DNA of 64,000 nt, taken from Pantoea trifolii (GTDB lineage Bacteria; Pseudomonadota; Gammaproteobacteria; Enterobacterales; Enterobacteriaceae). Made by a program: the position numbers and the translations under genes. The notes below the pieces were generated by a model. It saw nothing but the letters and a program-made list of their open reading frames with translations, made no database searches and was not told the DNA's origin. Every line of letters starts with the position of its first letter. Within the stretch, counting starts at the first letter, position 1. Shown here piece by piece: positions 57,316 through 64,000 of the stretch. The stretch covers positions 124,001 through 188,000 of the forward strand of contig NZ_JANIET010000001.1 in NCBI RefSeq assembly GCF_024506435.1. Reading direction: 5' to 3'.

Positions 57316-58188
57316 TCAGGTCTTCGCTCTGAGCCATTCGGTGACGAGCATCGGCCAGCTTGCCAAAGGCAAATCCGCCACGCCACGGATACCAAATCCG
57401 TGGCCGCCTTTCTGGTAGAAGTGAATCTCCACCGGCACTTTGTGCTCACGTAGCGCGCTGAAGAACACCATGCTGTTGTTCACCGAAACCGACTCATCAT
57501 CGGAGGCGTGAATCAGCAGCGTCGGAGGCGTTTGCGCATGCACGCGCGTTTCCATTGAGTAAGCATCAATCATTCTTTGATCCGGCCACGCGCCGAGCAA
57601 GCGGGTGCGCGCACCTTCATGCGCCAGACCTTCACGCATACTGATCACCGGATAAAGCAGCACCATCGCATCCGGGCGCGGCGTAAAGCTGTCGGCCTGA
57701 TCCTGCACCGGATAGAGTTTCTCGCCAAAGCGCGTGCCGAGGCTGGCAGCAACGTGTCCGCCCGCCGAGAAGCCCATCATCACGATATATTTGCCGTTCA
57801 ACCCGCGCTGCGCACGTTCACGCAGCACGCGCACCGCACGCTGCGCATCAGCCAGCGGCGCGTCTGGACCTTCATGGTGACCGTCATACGGCAGGCGATA
57901 GGTCATCACCGCCAGCGTGTAGCCCATTGACGTGAAGAAGGTGGCGAGCGCGCTGCCTTCACGGTCGATCAATACCCGCTGATAACCGCCGCCCGGCGCC
58001 ACCAGCAGCGTGATGCCGTTGGAGGTTTCCGGATGCCAGATAGCAATCTCCGGGCAGCGCACGCCGGTGGCGGCGCGGTCATAAGGTTCGTACTCTTTGG
58101 CGAGATCGACGATCTGCGGCTGAGCGCGCGAATCGCTCGCGCCTGGCGCATCACCGTGTGGCCAGATGTTGATGATTTCTGTGTGCAT
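57316..58188 (-). CDS. Alpha/beta-hydrolase esterase (acetylxylan esterase-like)
   Basis: A 290-residue cytoplasmic alpha/beta hydrolase with no signal peptide. The nucleophile Ser is in GFSAGGH, the oxyanion hole in LVAPGGGYQ, the acid Asp in HASDDESV and the His in KGGHGFG. The family covers carbohydrate deacetylases and small-molecule carboxylesterases. It has no counterpart at this position in E. coli K-12, so it looks like an addition to the locus. Substrate not predictable; with kdgK next to it, a role in plant-derived sugar use is possible. Confidence 0.88.
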   Translation of the reverse strand: MHTEIINIWPHGDAPGASDSRAQPQIVDLAKEYEPYDRAATGVRCPEIAIWHPETSNGITLLVAPGGGYQRVLIDREGSALATFFTSMGYTLAVMTYRLPYDGHHEGPDAPLADAQRAVRVLRERAQRGLNGKYIVMMGFSAGGHVAASLGTRFGEKLYPVQDQADSFTPRPDAMVLLYPVISMREGLAHEGARTRLLGAWPDQRMIDAYSMETRVHAQTPPTLLIHASDDESVSVNNSMVFFSALREHKVPVEIHFYQKGGHGFGIRGVADLPLASWPMLVTEWLRAKT

Positions 58189-58527
58189 AAGTCAGTCCTG
58201 AGCGAGTCATGTTGTCGTTATTTTTTTCGCGGCCGGAGTAACAGCGTCCTGCTGTTATTGATTAAAACATGGTCTCTTTTGCAGCTGGCGTCCAGCCGAA
58301 AACCGCCGATTTAGCCAGTTTCGGACTATGCCTGGCGGCCAGATTTCGTGCCATAACGCATTGAATTTAAATCGATCTGATTAGCGTGATTGAAGAAGCA
58401 ATACGGGTTTTGTTACAGAAGTGGATGAGTCAGGTGATTAGCGGAAATTGGCAGGGAAAAATGCTGCGTTAAGGCAAACTGCGCGGGCGGGTTGGTTAGC
58501 ACAGGTAATAAATGGCGCAGAGATTTT
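58189..58527. other. Non-coding gap between the esterase and kdgK
   Basis: No supported gene is present. It must contain the esterase promoter, reading leftwards. No confident promoter elements were identified; the only clear structure is the palindrome at 58528-58565, next to the kdgK stop. Confidence 0.5.
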
Positions 58528-58565
58528 TAGCGGCGCGATTCATCGCGCAACAAATTGCGCCGCTA
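58528..58565. repeat. 38-bp nested palindrome downstream of kdgK
   Basis: TAGCGGCGC and GCGCCGCTA are perfect 9-bp outer arms. Inside, GCGCGATTCATCGCGC and GCGCAACAAATTGCGC are two overlapping perfect sub-palindromes, so alternative folds exist. It lies 21 bp past the kdgK stop (minus strand) and may act as its transcript end. It has the look of an interspersed palindromic element. Confidence 0.75.
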
Positions 58566-58586
58566 CGGTTGGTGCAGGTGGTTATG

Positions 58587-59519
58587 TCATTTCGGCATCG
58601 CGCTGAGCGGGATAATCGCGCCGCGATGCTGGATCACCGTGCTGGCGGTGAGATGACCGCGTGCGGCGGCATCTTCGGCGCTTCCTCCGGCTAAACGCAC
58701 CGCCAGATAACCGGCGCTGAAGGAGTCGCCAGCCGCGGTGGTATCGATCACTTTCTCTTTCGCCAGCTTGATGGCGGCGACTTCGCGCAGTGGCTCATCG
58801 CCGACCGCCACCAGACAGGAATCCGCACCGCGTTTAATGGCAATCTCCTGCACGCCCGCAGCGCGTGTGCGGGCAATCACCGCATCCAGCGGCTGCTCGC
58901 CCCACAGCAAATCTTCGTCGTCGAGCGTCAGGAATGCCATGTCGGTATGACGCAGCATCTCGGCATACGCCTGCTGAGCGCTGGCTTTATCGGCCCACAG
59001 ACGCGGACGATAGTTGTTATCGAAAATCACCTTGCCACCGTTCTGACGACAGGCGCTGAGCAGCGTCATCAGTTTTTCGCGACTGGCCGCTGGCAGAATC
59101 GCCAGGCTGATGCCGCTCAAATAGAGATAATCGTAGTGTGCCAGCTGCTGGCAAATCAGGTCTGCTTGGGTGCTGTCCAGCCAGAAACGGGCGGCAGCGT
59201 CGTTGCGCCAGTACCAGAAAGTGCGCTCGCCGTGTTCGTCGGTTTCAATGAAGTACAAACCTGGCATTTTATTGTCGAGGCGCTGAATCAGCGTGGTTTC
59301 GACCTTTTCCTGCTGCCAGGCGGCGATCATCTGGTCACTGAAGCTGTCGGTGCCGAGTGCGGTGACATAATCGACACGCAGTTGCTGGCTATCTGACTGA
59401 CGCGCCAGATACACCGCCGTGTTCAGCGTATCGCCGCCAAAACCGCGTTTGATGTTCTCACCTTTCTCGGACAGCTCAATCATGCATTCGCCAATAATGG
59501 CGATTTTCTTCTGCGTCAT
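58587..59519 (-). CDS. kdgK: 2-dehydro-3-deoxygluconokinase KdgK
   Basis: A 310-residue PfkB-family kinase. GECMIELSEKG at the N-terminus and GFGGDTLNTAVYLAR match KdgK, and the second PfkB signature is DTTAAGDSFSAGYLAVRLAGG with the catalytic Asp in AAGD. It phosphorylates 2-keto-3-deoxygluconate from pectin and hexuronate breakdown. E. coli KdgK has 309 residues. A KdgR-box-like site lies 64 bp upstream of the start. Confidence 0.96.
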   Translation of the reverse strand: MTQKKIAIIGECMIELSEKGENIKRGFGGDTLNTAVYLARQSDSQQLRVDYVTALGTDSFSDQMIAAWQQEKVETTLIQRLDNKMPGLYFIETDEHGERTFWYWRNDAAARFWLDSTQADLICQQLAHYDYLYLSGISLAILPAASREKLMTLLSACRQNGGKVIFDNNYRPRLWADKASAQQAYAEMLRHTDMAFLTLDDEDLLWGEQPLDAVIARTRAAGVQEIAIKRGADSCLVAVGDEPLREVAAIKLAKEKVIDTTAAGDSFSAGYLAVRLAGGSAEDAAARGHLTASTVIQHRGAIIPLSAMPK

Positions 59520-59582
59520 GGTCTTCGGCCTATAGTGAATTCTGCCTTAGTCTCGCGTCTGGTATGGCAGTCGTCAATGGTT

Positions 59583-59603
59583 TTTAAAACGATGTTTTGA
59601 TTT
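59583..59603. promoter_or_regulatory. Candidate KdgR operator for kdgK
   Basis: The near-palindrome TTTAAAACGATGTTTTGATTT keeps the AAAC-NN-TGTTT core of the KdgR box. Its place, 64-84 bp before the kdgK start, fits a repressor site at the promoter. KdgR is known to control kdgK in E. coli and in pectinolytic relatives. No kdgR gene is in the window. Confidence 0.55.
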
Positions 59604-59801
59604 AACTTAAGGCAGTAAACCGCCTACGCTACGGCGATTTAACGGCCAAAGCGCGTTTTGTTTTGCCGATTAAGCGCGGCGCACGCTGTTACACTCAACT
59701 CTTCATGGGACTAACGAGATTGATAAAGTTATCCCGGCGATCGCCGATACTTGCTGCTGAGATGCTATTTGCAGGCACTCGACACCAACCAGGAAAAAAC
59801 C

Positions 59802-60575
59802 ATGGTGATGAAGAATTTGAGTCATCGGCTGCCTGTTTCAAATGAACTGGAGCAACAACAGGAAACGCGTCTCTTCTGGCAGAAATGCCAACGATTCTAT
59901 ACTTTCCAGCCGATTTACCAGGTCTCAGGCCGCTTGCTGGCCATTGAATTACTGACGGCGGTGACTCATCCCTCCGCGCCAGAGAAAAGGCTGTCGCCCG
60001 AAGACTATTTTGAAGCACTGACTATCGCGCAGCGGCTCGGTGTCGTCCAGGAACAACTTGAGCTGCTGATAACATGGTCACCGTTTTTCAATCAGCGTCA
60101 GCTGGTGGCGTCGGTGAATATCGACGGTCCAACATTGATGGAGATTGAGCAGCATGAGTCGATTCGCACGCTGATCGCACAGCTGCCGTGGGTGCGCTTC
60201 GAACTGACGGAACATCATGCGCTGCCGCAGGAAGAGATGGTAGCGAAGATGCCGGAACTCGGGCCGCTGTGGCTGGATGATTTTGGCTCCGGCATGGCGA
60301 ACTTCTCGGCGCTGACCGAACTGCGTTACGACTACATCAAACTCTCGCGCGAGCTGTTTATGCTGCTGCGTGCCACCGATGAAGGCCGCTCAATGTTCTC
60401 GATGCTGCTGGCGTTGATTAACCGTTATTGCAACGGCGTCATCGTCGAAGGTGTAGAAACCGAAGAGGAGTGGCAACAGGTACGCAGCTCGCCAGCCATG
60501 GCGGCGCAGGGCTACTTCTTCTCGCGTCCGGTGCCGTTTAGCGAGCTGGAACGTATGGCACTTCAGCTTCCCTGA
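59802..60575 (+). CDS. pdeH: c-di-GMP phosphodiesterase PdeH (YhjH)
   Basis: A 257-residue stand-alone EAL protein; E. coli PdeH has 255. The EAL signature reads E49-L-L in LAIELLTAV, and NIDGPT, RFELTEH, LDDFGSGMANF, YIKLSRELF and VEGVET supply the metal and catalytic residues. It is the main motility-promoting c-di-GMP phosphodiesterase in E. coli, in the flagellar class III regulon. ATG 59802 follows AGGA by 8 nt; an in-frame ATG at 59808 is less well placed. Confidence 0.95.
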   Translation: MVMKNLSHRLPVSNELEQQQETRLFWQKCQRFYTFQPIYQVSGRLLAIELLTAVTHPSAPEKRLSPEDYFEALTIAQRLGVVQEQLELLITWSPFFNQRQLVASVNIDGPTLMEIEQHESIRTLIAQLPWVRFELTEHHALPQEEMVAKMPELGPLWLDDFGSGMANFSALTELRYDYIKLSRELFMLLRATDEGRSMFSMLLALINRYCNGVIVEGVETEEEWQQVRSSPAMAAQGYFFSRPVPFSELERMALQLP

Positions 60576-60636
60576 TCCCGTTCCGCGACGTCTCGACTAT
60601 CCTTAGTCAGACGTGGAAGGGCAAGGAGGAAGCAAT

Positions 60637-62697
60637 ATGTCACGTACTCGAAAGATCCTGAGCTGGGTGTTCGGGATTTTTTTGTTATTGGTTGTAGTGA
60701 TTGTGGTGATCATCGCCACCTTTGACTGGAACCGCCTGAAACCTACGATTAATCAAAAAGTTTCGGCCGAACTGAACCGACCTTTCGCGATTCGCGGCGA
60801 TCTTGGCGTGGCCTGGGTTCGCAATCGCGAAGAACCTGGCTGGCGCAGCTGGGTGCCGTGGCCGCAGGTGCATGCCGACGATGTGATGCTCGGTAATCCG
60901 CCATCCATTCCTGATGTCACCATGGTGCATCTGCAGCGCGTTGAAGCGACGATTGCGCCGCTGGCGCTGCTGCATCAGCAGATCTACCTGCCGTGGATCA
61001 AGATGCAAAAGCCGGATGCGCGGCTGGTGCAAACCGCTGATAAAAAGAATAACTGGACCTTTGATCTCGCCAGCAGCCAGAACAGCGATGCTAACGCCGC
61101 GCCTTCTGCCTGGTCCTTCCGCCTCGACAACATTATGTTCGATCAGGGACAAGTGCGCTATCGCGACGCCGTCAATAAGGCCGATGTCACGGTAACCATC
61201 AATCCGCTGGGCAAACCGGTGCCGTACGCACAGGTAGCGGGCGGTGACGATCAGCAGAAAGGCGCGGGTGATTTTGTCTTTGGCTGGCAGGCGAGCGGCA
61301 CTTACAACAATCAGAAGCTGGAGGGCGACGGCAAAATTGGCGGCATGTTATCGCTACGCAGTAAAACCACGCCGTTCCCGCTGCAGGTGGATGTGCGTAA
61401 TGGCACCACGCGCGTGCGCATTGACGGCACCTTGCAGGACCCGCTCAATCTCGGCGGGCTGGATGTGCGCCTGCGCTTCGCGGGCGATACGCTGGCGAAT
61501 CTGTATGGCCTGACGGGCGTGCTGCTGCCTGATACGCCGCCGTACGAAACTGACGGCCATTTGATTGCGCGTTTCAATGAGGAGAAAGGGCCGCTGTTCC
61601 GCTACGAGAAGTTTAACGGCCACATCGGCGACAGCGATATTCACGGCTCCCTCGTTTATCGTCAGGGCAAACCGCGCCCAACCTTGACCGGTGAACTGAC
61701 CTCAAACCAATTGCGGATGGAAGATTTGGGGCCGCTGATTGGCGTCAACTCGGGCAAAGGTAGCGAGAAAACGCAGCAGGCCAAAGCGCAACGTGGCGAT
61801 GCCTCAACGCAGCCCGCCGATCGCGTTCTGCCGCATGACAAGTTCGATACCAAGAGCTGGGATGTGATGGATGCGGATGTGAAGTTCAGCGGCAAACGCA
61901 TCGAACACAGCAGCAAGCTGCCGCTCAGCGATCTCTATACGCATCTGCAGCTGAAAAACGGCGACCTGTTGCTCGATCCGCTGCGCTTCGGTATGGCCGG
62001 CGGCAGCATCAACTCCACCATTCATCTGGAGGGCGACCGCAGCCCGATGCGCGGACGTGCCGATTTGCACGCGCGTAAGCTGCGTCTGCGTCAGCTGTTC
62101 CCGGATGTCACCGCGATGCAGAACAGTTTGGGCCAGCTCAACGGCGATGCCTCGCTGAGCGGCACCGGCAATTCGGTGGCGGATCTGCTCGGCACCAGCA
62201 ATGGCGAACTGAAGCTACTGATGAATGATGGCCTGATCAGTCGCAGCCTGATGGAGATTGCCGGACTGAACGTCGGTAACTATGTGGTAGGAAAGCTGTT
62301 CGGCGATGATGAAGTGAAGATCAACTGCGCGGCGACCGATATGAATATTCGTCAAGGCTTAGCGACGCCGAAACTGTTCCTGCTGGATACCGAGAATGCG
62401 GTGATCAACGTGACGGGCAACGTCAACTTCGCGAATGAACGCATGGACTTGTCGATCAATCCGGAGAGTAAAGGGATCCGCATCATCACGCTGCGTTCGC
62501 CGCTGTATGTGCGCGGCACCTTTAAAAATCCGGATGCCGGGGTGAAAGCCGGACCGCTGATTGCACGCGGTGCCGCAGCGGTGGCGCTCGGGGCGGTGGT
62601 TGCTCCCGCCGCCGCGTTGATCGCACTGATTTCGCCTAGCGATACTGACGACAATCAGTGCAGTAATGTGCTGCAGCAGATGAAGAATCAGAAGTAA
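60637..62697 (+). CDS. yhjG: AsmA-family membrane protein YhjG
   Basis: A 686-residue AsmA-like protein anchored by an N-terminal helix (ILSWVFGIFLLLVVVIVVII) with a long periplasmic beta-rich domain. A strong AAGGAGG precedes the ATG at 60637 by 7 nt. The C-terminal AsmA block is seen as LDTENAVINVTGNVNFANERMDLSINPESKG. AsmA proteins are linked to phospholipid transport to the outer membrane. E. coli YhjG is similar in length. It ends directly against the convergent ppiC. Confidence 0.93.
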   Translation: MSRTRKILSWVFGIFLLLVVVIVVIIATFDWNRLKPTINQKVSAELNRPFAIRGDLGVAWVRNREEPGWRSWVPWPQVHADDVMLGNPPSIPDVTMVHLQRVEATIAPLALLHQQIYLPWIKMQKPDARLVQTADKKNNWTFDLASSQNSDANAAPSAWSFRLDNIMFDQGQVRYRDAVNKADVTVTINPLGKPVPYAQVAGGDDQQKGAGDFVFGWQASGTYNNQKLEGDGKIGGMLSLRSKTTPFPLQVDVRNGTTRVRIDGTLQDPLNLGGLDVRLRFAGDTLANLYGLTGVLLPDTPPYETDGHLIARFNEEKGPLFRYEKFNGHIGDSDIHGSLVYRQGKPRPTLTGELTSNQLRMEDLGPLIGVNSGKGSEKTQQAKAQRGDASTQPADRVLPHDKFDTKSWDVMDADVKFSGKRIEHSSKLPLSDLYTHLQLKNGDLLLDPLRFGMAGGSINSTIHLEGDRSPMRGRADLHARKLRLRQLFPDVTAMQNSLGQLNGDASLSGTGNSVADLLGTSNGELKLLMNDGLISRSLMEIAGLNVGNYVVGKLFGDDEVKINCAATDMNIRQGLATPKLFLLDTENAVINVTGNVNFANERMDLSINPESKGIRIITLRSPLYVRGTFKNPDAGVKAGPLIARGAAAVALGAVVAPAAALIALISPSDTDDNQCSNVLQQMKNQK

Positions 62698-62979
62698 TCA
62701 GTTACGCCACAGCACTTTGATGATGTGGTAACCAAAGGCGGTTTTCACCGGTCCGTAAGGCTGTAGCAGCGGACAGGAGAAGACCGCCTTATCAAATGCC
62801 GGTACCATTTGTCCTTTACGGAACTCACCCAAATCACCGCCGTTGCGCCCGGATGGGCAGGTAGAGTGTTTCTTTGCCAGCTGCTGGAAGTTCGCCCCTT
62901 TCTCAAGCTGCGATAGCAGGGATTTGGCCTGCGCTTCCTCTTTCACGAGGATATGTAAAGCCGCCGCGGTTTTCGCCAT
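62698..62979 (-). CDS. ppiC: Parvulin peptidyl-prolyl isomerase PpiC
   Basis: A 93-residue single-domain parvulin with [26 protein letters not shown] and FGYHIIKVL, the standard parvulin blocks; this size is the E. coli PpiC size. It is cytoplasmic and catalyses cis-trans isomerisation of X-Pro bonds. It is divergent from rep (72 bp between start codons), as in E. coli. Confidence 0.96.
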   Translation of the reverse strand: MAKTAAALHILVKEEAQAKSLLSQLEKGANFQQLAKKHSTCPSGRNGGDLGEFRKGQMVPAFDKAVFSCPLLQPYGPVKTAFGYHIIKVLWRN

Positions 62980-63051
62980 GATGAAGTCCTAATGTGTATA
63001 ATCCGGCCATTATAACCCTGTTTCTTTTGATCCCACTGAGCGAATTCCGTT

Positions 63052-64000
63052 ATGCGTTTAAACCCCGGCCAACAACGAGCTGTCGAATTTGTCACCGGTC
63101 CTTGTCTGGTGCTGGCCGGTGCTGGCTCGGGTAAAACCCGCGTGATCACCAACAAAATCGCCCACCTGATCCGCGAATGTGGCTATCAGGCGCGCCACAT
63201 CGCCGCCGTGACTTTTACCAATAAAGCCTCGCGCGAGATGAAAGAGCGTGTGGCGCAAACGTTGGGACGTAAAGAGGCGCGCGGATTGATGATTTCCACC
63301 TTCCATACACTTGGGCTGGAGATCATCAAACGCGAATACAAGGCGCTGGGAATGAAAGCCAGCTTCTCACTGTTCGACGATCAGGATCAGCTGGCTTTGC
63401 TCAAAGATCTAACCAAACAGTGGCTGGAAGAGGATAAAACGCTGTTACAGCAGCTGATTTCCACCATCTCCAACTGGAAGAACGATTTGGTCGATCCGCA
63501 GGGCGCAGCGGGTTTGGCGCAATCGCAGCGCGACCAGATTTTTGCGCACTGTTATCAGCTGTATGATCAACACCTGAAATCCTGCAACGTGCTGGATTTC
63601 GACGACTTAATCGCGCTGCCAACGCTGCTGCTGCAGCGCAATCACGAAGTGCGCGAACGCTGGCAGCAGCGCATTCGCTATCTGTTGGTGGATGAGTATC
63701 AGGATACCAACACCAGCCAATATGAGCTGGTGAAGCTGTTGGTGGGTGCGCGGGCGCGCTTTACCGTGGTGGGCGATGACGATCAGTCGATTTATTCGTG
63801 GCGCGGCGCGCGTCCGCAAAACCTGGTGCTGCTGCAACAGGATTTCCCGGCGCTGGAAGTGGTGAAGCTGGAGCAGAATTATCGCTCGACGCAGCGCATC
63901 CTGAAATCGGCCAACATCCTTATCGCCAACAATCCGCATGTGTTCGAGAAACGCCTGTTCTCAGAACTGGGGCAGGGCAGCGAGCTGAAGGTGCTGAGCG
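63052..64000 (+). CDS. rep: ATP-dependent DNA helicase Rep (3' end outside window)
   Basis: The first 316 codons are present. [32 protein letters not shown] carries the Q motif and Walker A of superfamily 1 helicases. Motifs Ia ([10 protein letters not shown]), II (VDEYQDTN), III ([14 protein letters not shown]) and IV (LEQNYRS) follow. Rep rather than UvrD is indicated by the MRLNPGQQ start and the adjacent ppiC. It is a 3'-5' helicase that helps replication forks past bound proteins. Confidence 0.96.
   Translation, partial: MRLNPGQQRAVEFVTGPCLVLAGAGSGKTRVITNKIAHLIRECGYQARHIAAVTFTNKASREMKERVAQTLGRKEARGLMISTFHTLGLEIIKREYKALGMKASFSLFDDQDQLALLKDLTKQWLEEDKTLLQQLISTISNWKNDLVDPQGAAGLAQSQRDQIFAHCYQLYDQHLKSCNVLDFDDLIALPTLLLQRNHEVRERWQQRIRYLLVDEYQDTNTSQYELVKLLVGARARFTVVGDDDQSIYSWRGARPQNLVLLQQDFPALEVVKLEQNYRSTQRILKSANILIANNPHVFEKRLFSELGQGSELKVLS

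Noticed and set aside
63052..64000. UvrD instead of Rep
   Set aside because: The N-terminus and adjacent divergent ppiC match rep.

Overview
The window is a chromosomal segment of an Enterobacterales bacterium, most likely a member of Erwiniaceae close to Pantoea or Erwinia. That placement is inferred from gene content, protein similarity recalled from E. coli, and the abundance of intergenic palindromic repeats; no database search was possible. Coding density is high. No insertion sequence, prophage, integrase or CRISPR array was seen.

Layout. (1) 1-7781, minus strand: a GntR-regulated operon for an oligopeptide-type ABC transporter (two ATPases, binding protein, two permeases) ending in a gamma-glutamyltransferase-like gene cut by the window edge. 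(2) 8062-15892, plus strand: a guanidine-I (ykkC) riboswitch with an overlapping terminator, controlling a nitrate/taurine-type ABC transporter, two DUF1989 proteins (carboxyguanidine deiminase candidates) and a 1199-residue biotin-dependent carboxylase usually annotated as urea carboxylase. The riboswitch makes guanidine the likely substrate. (3) 16001-18173: an orphan HTH antitoxin-like gene, an HD hydrolase, and the ohrR/ohr organic peroxide pair. (4) 18399-27028: eptB, tRNA-Pro(TGG) and dppABCDF in the E. coli order, with two large intergenic palindromes. (5) 27452-38886: a bcsD-type cellulose synthase cluster, bcsO-Q-A-B-C-D-Z. (6) 39026-51789: a second, E. coli-type cluster, bcsRQABC on the minus strand and bcsEFG on the plus strand, bracketed by copies of one palindromic repeat. 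(7) 52037-62697: pdeK, dctA, yhjJ, an esterase, kdgK, pdeH and yhjG. (8) 62698-64000: ppiC and the start of rep, which in E. coli lie elsewhere on the chromosome.

How it fits together. The second half is a cyclic-di-GMP and cellulose neighbourhood: two BcsA synthases with PilZ domains, BcsE with its c-di-GMP motif, BcsG for phosphoethanolamine decoration, and two EAL phosphodiesterases (PdeK, PdeH). Cluster II has no bcsZ; the only endoglucanase gene is in cluster I, so the two systems may share it. The first 16 kb is nutrient scavenging: peptides in one operon and guanidine nitrogen in the other. The guanidine pathway is incomplete in this window because no allophanate hydrolase gene is present.
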